Shown here in pieces: positions 11,964-15,340 of a stretch of 15,340 nucleotides of DNA. Each line of letters starts with the position of its first letter. Within the stretch, counting starts at the first letter, position 1. The notes under the pieces were generated by a model. It had not been told where the DNA came from, did not search any database, and saw only the letters and a program-made list of their open reading frames with translations. Source of the DNA: an uncultured bacterium (GTDB taxonomy: Bacteria; Bacteroidota; Bacteroidia; Bacteroidales; Muribaculaceae); contig CAMHGU010000026.1 of the NCBI GenBank assembly GCA_946184715.1, positions 1 to 15,340 of the forward strand, written 5' to 3'. A program made the position numbers and the translations under genes.

Positions 11964-14900
11964 TTGGAGAAGAGTACAGCCCCGATAGCTATCTCTCGGC
12001 TCGGTGACCGCCTCGTCGATGCGGCGCGCGAGCAGGAGCTTCGCGACCTCGTGAAGTGGGCGCGCACCCATCGTAGCCGCAACGCCGTGGTGGCCGAGGC
12101 CGCCGGCTCCGCTATGGCCTGGTGCCTGCCGGTGATGCAAAGCGCGGTAAGGAGCAAGGTGGTAGTGGTGTGTGACGACGCCGACGAGGCCGGGTATATG
12201 TACCACGACCTGTGCCGCACCTTAGGCGAGGAGCGGGTGCTCATCTTCCCCTCGGGCTATAAGCGCGACATCAAGTACGGACAAATCGACGCCCCGCAGG
12301 AGATACTGCGCACCGAAGTGCTCAACCGCTGGAGCAGCGACAAGCATCTGCGCGTGGTGGTGGCCTATCCCGAAGCGCTGGCCGAAAAAGTGGCCTCGAG
12401 CGAAGAGGTGGAGCGGCAGTCGCTACGCATTGTCAAAGGCTCCACCGTGGATTACGATGGCTTGGCGCAACGGCTCCGCGAGCTCGGATTTCAAGAGGTG
12501 GACTACGTGTACGAGCCGGGGCAGTTTGCTCTGCGCGGCTCTATCGTGGATATCTACTCCTATAGCAACGAGTTGCCGTATCGCCTCGACTTCTTCGACG
12601 ATGAGATCGACAGCCTGCGCACCTTCAACGTCGAGACCCAGCTCTCGGAGCAACAGGTGGAGGAGGCTACCGTGGTGGCCGATATGGGCAACACCGCCGA
12701 GAGCCGCATCTCGCTGCTCGACTATGCCGACGACAACACCCTGCTCGTAGTGCACAACCCCGGGCGCCTGCTTGAGCGGGTCACGGCCATAGGGCAAGAG
12801 GTGTTCTCCGAAAGCTCGCTCCTCGCCGGCGAAGGCGATGCCCGGGCGATGGACAAGGTGGTCGATGCCGAGGCGTTCGCCGACAGGCTGCGCCAGCTCA
12901 CCGTCATCAGCTACACGGCCGGCTCCGCGCCCGCCGATGCCGATAAGAGTGTAGCCCTCGGCACCGCGCCGCAGGGCATCTACCACAAGAATTTCGACCT
13001 CATAGGGCGCTCCTTCCGCGACTTTATCGCCGAAGGCTACGCCATCTATATCCTCTCGGATAGCGCCAAGCAGATAGAGCGCCTGCGGGCCATCTTTGCC
13101 GACCGCGGCGATGACATCAGCTTCCAAGCCGTGCAGGGCACCATTCACGAGGGCTTCGTCGATAACCGCAGCCGTGTGTGTGTCTTTACCGACCACCAGA
13201 TTTTCGACCGCTTCCATAAGTACAGCCTCAAGAGCGACCGCGCCCGCAGCGGCCGCCTCGCGCTGTCGCTCAAGGAGTTGAGCCAGATTGAGGTGGGTGA
13301 CTACGTGGTGCACGCCGACCACGGCGTGGGCCAGTTTGGTGGCCTTGTGCGCACTCCCGTCAGCGGCACGATGCAGGAGATGATAAAGCTCGTGTACCAG
13401 AACAACGACACCATCTTCGTGTCGATTCACGCCCTGCACAAGCTCTCGAAGTATCGAGGCAAGGAGGGCGTGCCGCCACGCCTCAACAAGCTCGGCAGCG
13501 GGGCGTGGAACAGGATGAAGCAGCGCACCAAGAGCCGCCTTAAGGACATCGCGCGCGACCTCATCAAGCTCTACGCCGAGCGCCGGCAGCAGAGCGGCTT
13601 CGCCTTCTCGCCCGACGGCTACCTGCAGCACGAGCTCGAGGCGTCGTTTATCTACGAGGACACCCCCGACCAGCTCAAGGCCTCCATCGAGGTGAAAAAC
13701 GATATGCAGCGCCCGCAGCCTATGGACCGCCTGATATGCGGCGATGTGGGCTTCGGTAAGACCGAAATTGCCATTCGCGCCGCTTTCAAAGCCGCTACCG
13801 ACGGCAAGCAGACGGCCGTGCTGGTGCCCACCACGGTGCTCGCCTTCCAGCATTACAACACCTTCAAGGAGCGCCTAAAGGAGTTTCCCGTAAGGGTGGA
13901 GTATCTCAGCCGCGCCCGTACCGCCAAGCAAACCCGCGAGGTGCTCGCCGACCTCGAAGCCGGCAAAATCGACATCGTGATAGGTACGCACAAATTGGTG
14001 GGCAAAGACGTGAAATTCAAGGACTTGGGGCTGCTGGTCATCGACGAGGAGCAGAAATTCGGCGTGGCGGTGAAAGAGAAGCTCAAGCAGATGAAGGTGA
14101 ACGTGGATACACTCACTATGAGCGCCACGCCTATCCCGCGCACGCTGCAATTCTCGCTTATGGGCGCCCGCGACCTCTCCTCCATCAACACCCCTCCGCC
14201 CAATCGACACCCCATCATCACCACCGTGGGCACCCTCAACGACGATGTGGTGGCCGAAGCCATCAACTTCGAGCTTTCGCGCAACGGCCAGGTGTTCTTC
14301 GTCAACAACCGCATAGAGCAGCTGCCGGCCCTCGAGAATATGATACACCGCCTCGTGCCCGACGCCCGTGTGGTGGTGGCCCACGGGCAGATGAAGCCCG
14401 AGCAGCTCGAGCGCGCTATCATCGACTTTACCGGCCACGACTACGACATCCTGCTTGCCACGGCCATCATCGAATCGGGCATCGATATGCCCAACGTCAA
14501 CACCATCGTCATCAACAACGCGCAAAACTTCGGCCTTAGCGACCTGCACCAGCTTCGCGGCCGCGTGGGGCGCTCATCGCGCAAGGCGTTCTGCTATATG
14601 CTTGTGCCACCGGGCAAGCCACTGTCGCAGGTGGCTCACCGCCGGCTGCAGGCCATCGAGAGCTTCTCCGACCTCGGCAGCGGTATCCACATCGCGATGC
14701 AAGACCTCGACATACGCGGCGCCGGCAACCTCCTCGGCGCCGAGCAGAGCGGCTTCATCGCCGACCTCGGCTACGAGACCTACCAGCGGGTGTTGCAAGA
14801 AGCAGTGCTCGAACTCCGCACCGAGGAGTTTGCCGACACCTTTGCCGAGCAGAATGCTGATGCCGACAACGCCGACTTCGTGGCCGACTGCATCGTGGAG

Positions 14901-15340
14901 ACCGATATGGAGATTCTCTTCCCCGCCACCTACGTGCCGCAGGAGAGCGAGCGCATCGCCCTCTACCAGGAGCTCGACAGCATAGAGCAGCAACGCGACG
15001 TCGATGCCTTCCGCGAGCGTCTTCTCGACCGCTTCGGGCGCATTCCCGAGCAGGGCGAGGAGCTGATACGCATCGTCACGCTCCGACGCCTCGCCCGCCG
15101 TCTCGGCATCGAGAAGGTGGCGCTGAAGCAGGGGCTGATGTACCTCTACTTCGTGGGCGACGACAACCGCGCCTACTACCAGTCGTCGGCCTTCGGGCGT
15201 ATCCTCGCCTATCTGCAGCGCCACCCGCAGCGGTGCCAGCTGCGCGAGCGCCAAGGCAAGCGCTCCATCGCCGTGACCGATGTCACCACCGTGCTCCAAG
15301 CCGTCGATATCCTCACCGAAGTCCGCTCCCTCGACCCCGC
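11964..15340 (+). CDS. mfd: Transcription-repair coupling factor Mfd (partial, runs off the right edge)
   Basis: A DNA translocase that removes RNA polymerase stalled at DNA damage and recruits the UvrA excision machinery. About 1125 codons are present without a stop; family members have about 1120-1150, so only the last residues are missing. From residue 1: an N-terminal UvrB-like region (YHDL, KYGQ, VYEPGQFALRGSIVDIYSY), the CarD-like RNA polymerase interaction domain near 440-510 (VGDYVVHADHGVG from 444), the helicase core with Walker A GDVGFGKT (593-600), DEEQ (694-697), SATPIPRTL, and QLRGRVGRS, and the C-terminal TRCF domain from about 980. The only start that keeps the expected N-terminus is TTG at 11964, since an in-frame TAA lies at 11955-11957; GTG 12051 or ATG 12114 would shorten it. 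Probably co-transcribed with the phosphatase. Confidence 0.96.
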   Translation, partial: MEKSTAPIAISRLGDRLVDAAREQELRDLVKWARTHRSRNAVVAEAAGSAMAWCLPVMQSAVRSKVVVVCDDADEAGYMYHDLCRTLGEERVLIFPSGYKRDIKYGQIDAPQEILRTEVLNRWSSDKHLRVVVAYPEALAEKVASSEEVERQSLRIVKGSTVDYDGLAQRLRELGFQEVDYVYEPGQFALRGSIVDIYSYSNELPYRLDFFDDEIDSLRTFNVETQLSEQQVEEATVVADMGNTAESRISLLDYADDNTLLVVHNPGRLLERVTAIGQEVFSESSLLAGEGDARAMDKVVDAEAFADRLRQLTVISYTAGSAPADADKSVALGTAPQGIYHKNFDLIGRSFRDFIAEGYAIYILSDSAKQIERLRAIFADRGDDISFQAVQGTIHEGFVDNRSRVCVFTDHQIFDRFHKYSLKSDRARSGRLALSLKELSQIEVGDYVVHADHGVGQFGGLVRTPVSGTMQEMIKLVYQNNDTIFVSIHALHKLSKYRGKEGVPPRLNKLGSGAWNRMKQRTKSRLKDIARDLIKLYAERRQQSGFAFSPDGYLQHELEASFIYEDTPDQLKASIEVKNDMQRPQPMDRLICGDVGFGKTEIAIRAAFKAATDGKQTAVLVPTTVLAFQHYNTFKERLKEFPVRVEYLSRARTAKQTREVLADLEAGKIDIVIGTHKLVGKDVKFKDLGLLVIDEEQKFGVAVKEKLKQMKVNVDTLTMSATPIPRTLQFSLMGARDLSSINTPPPNRHPIITTVGTLNDDVVAEAINFELSRNGQVFFVNNRIEQLPALENMIHRLVPDARVVVAHGQMKPEQLERAIIDFTGHDYDILLATAIIESGIDMPNVNTIVINNAQNFGLSDLHQLRGRVGRSSRKAFCYMLVPPGKPLSQVAHRRLQAIESFSDLGSGIHIAMQDLDIRGAGNLLGAEQSGFIADLGYETYQRVLQEAVLELRTEEFADTFAEQNADADNADFVADCIVETDMEILFPATYVPQESERIALYQELDSIEQQRDVDAFRERLLDRFGRIPEQGEELIRIVTLRRLARRLGIEKVALKQGLMYLYFVGDDNRAYYQSSAFGRILAYLQRHPQRCQLRERQGKRSIAVTDVTTVLQAVDILTEVRSLDP

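Noticed and set aside
12423..13853. Minus-strand open frame of 476 codons opposite mfd
   Set aside because: A shadow caused by the high GC content; mfd motifs run continuously through the same bases on the plus strand. The same holds for the long minus-strand frame opposite asnA (4934-5917) and those opposite dnaX and lpxB.

Overview
The window looks like chromosomal DNA from a Bacteroidales bacterium, possibly of the Muribaculaceae type; the family is a guess. Evidence: AsnA and Mfd closely resemble their Bacteroides counterparts. Several promoters have the Bacteroidota form TTG, about 20 nt, then TAnnTTTG, and strong Shine-Dalgarno sequences are mostly absent. Secreted proteins include a BspA-like LRR protein with a dockerin and a protein ending in the GIYNLQGQRV / YIIDGKKV tail common in this order.

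The left third (1 to about 4860) is accessory and repeat-dominated. Its only credible genes, all on the minus strand, are two identical copies of a 282-residue secreted protein of unknown function (374-1222, 2969-3817) and, between them, a 147-residue IS200-like/REP-associated tyrosine (Y1) transposase (2286-2729). Around these lie many GC-rich palindromes: at least ten copies of a 15-nt hairpin (ACCGCC, 3-nt loop, GGCGGT) and four copies of a 39-nt two-tier hairpin. They are arranged as larger modules in both orientations, and modules flank the transposase gene as an inverted pair. The secreted-protein gene, its terminator and its leader lie in a 1.3-kb direct repeat (191-1515 and 2786-4108) whose copies are identical for about 1.2 kb. 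Each copy is headed by a likely minus-strand promoter about 430 nt upstream of the start codon, so there may be a long structured leader or a separate small RNA. A second, unrelated palindromic element with no gene (4483-4776) is a roughly 120-bp inverted repeat whose arms themselves contain hairpins.

The right two thirds (4868-15340) are dense, GC-rich core genome, all on the plus strand: asnA (asparagine synthesis), a DUF3298/RsiV-like exported protein, dnaX (DNA polymerase III tau), a BspA-like LRR protein with dockerin, lpxB (lipid A disaccharide synthase), a class A acid phosphatase of the PAP2 superfamily, and mfd (transcription-repair coupling factor), which runs off the right edge. 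Promoters are visible before asnA, the LRR gene and the phosphatase. Likely transcripts are asnA-DUF3298 (perhaps continuing into dnaX), LRR-lpxB (ended by an intrinsic terminator), and phosphatase-mfd. No tRNA, rRNA, CRISPR array or known riboswitch was recognised.
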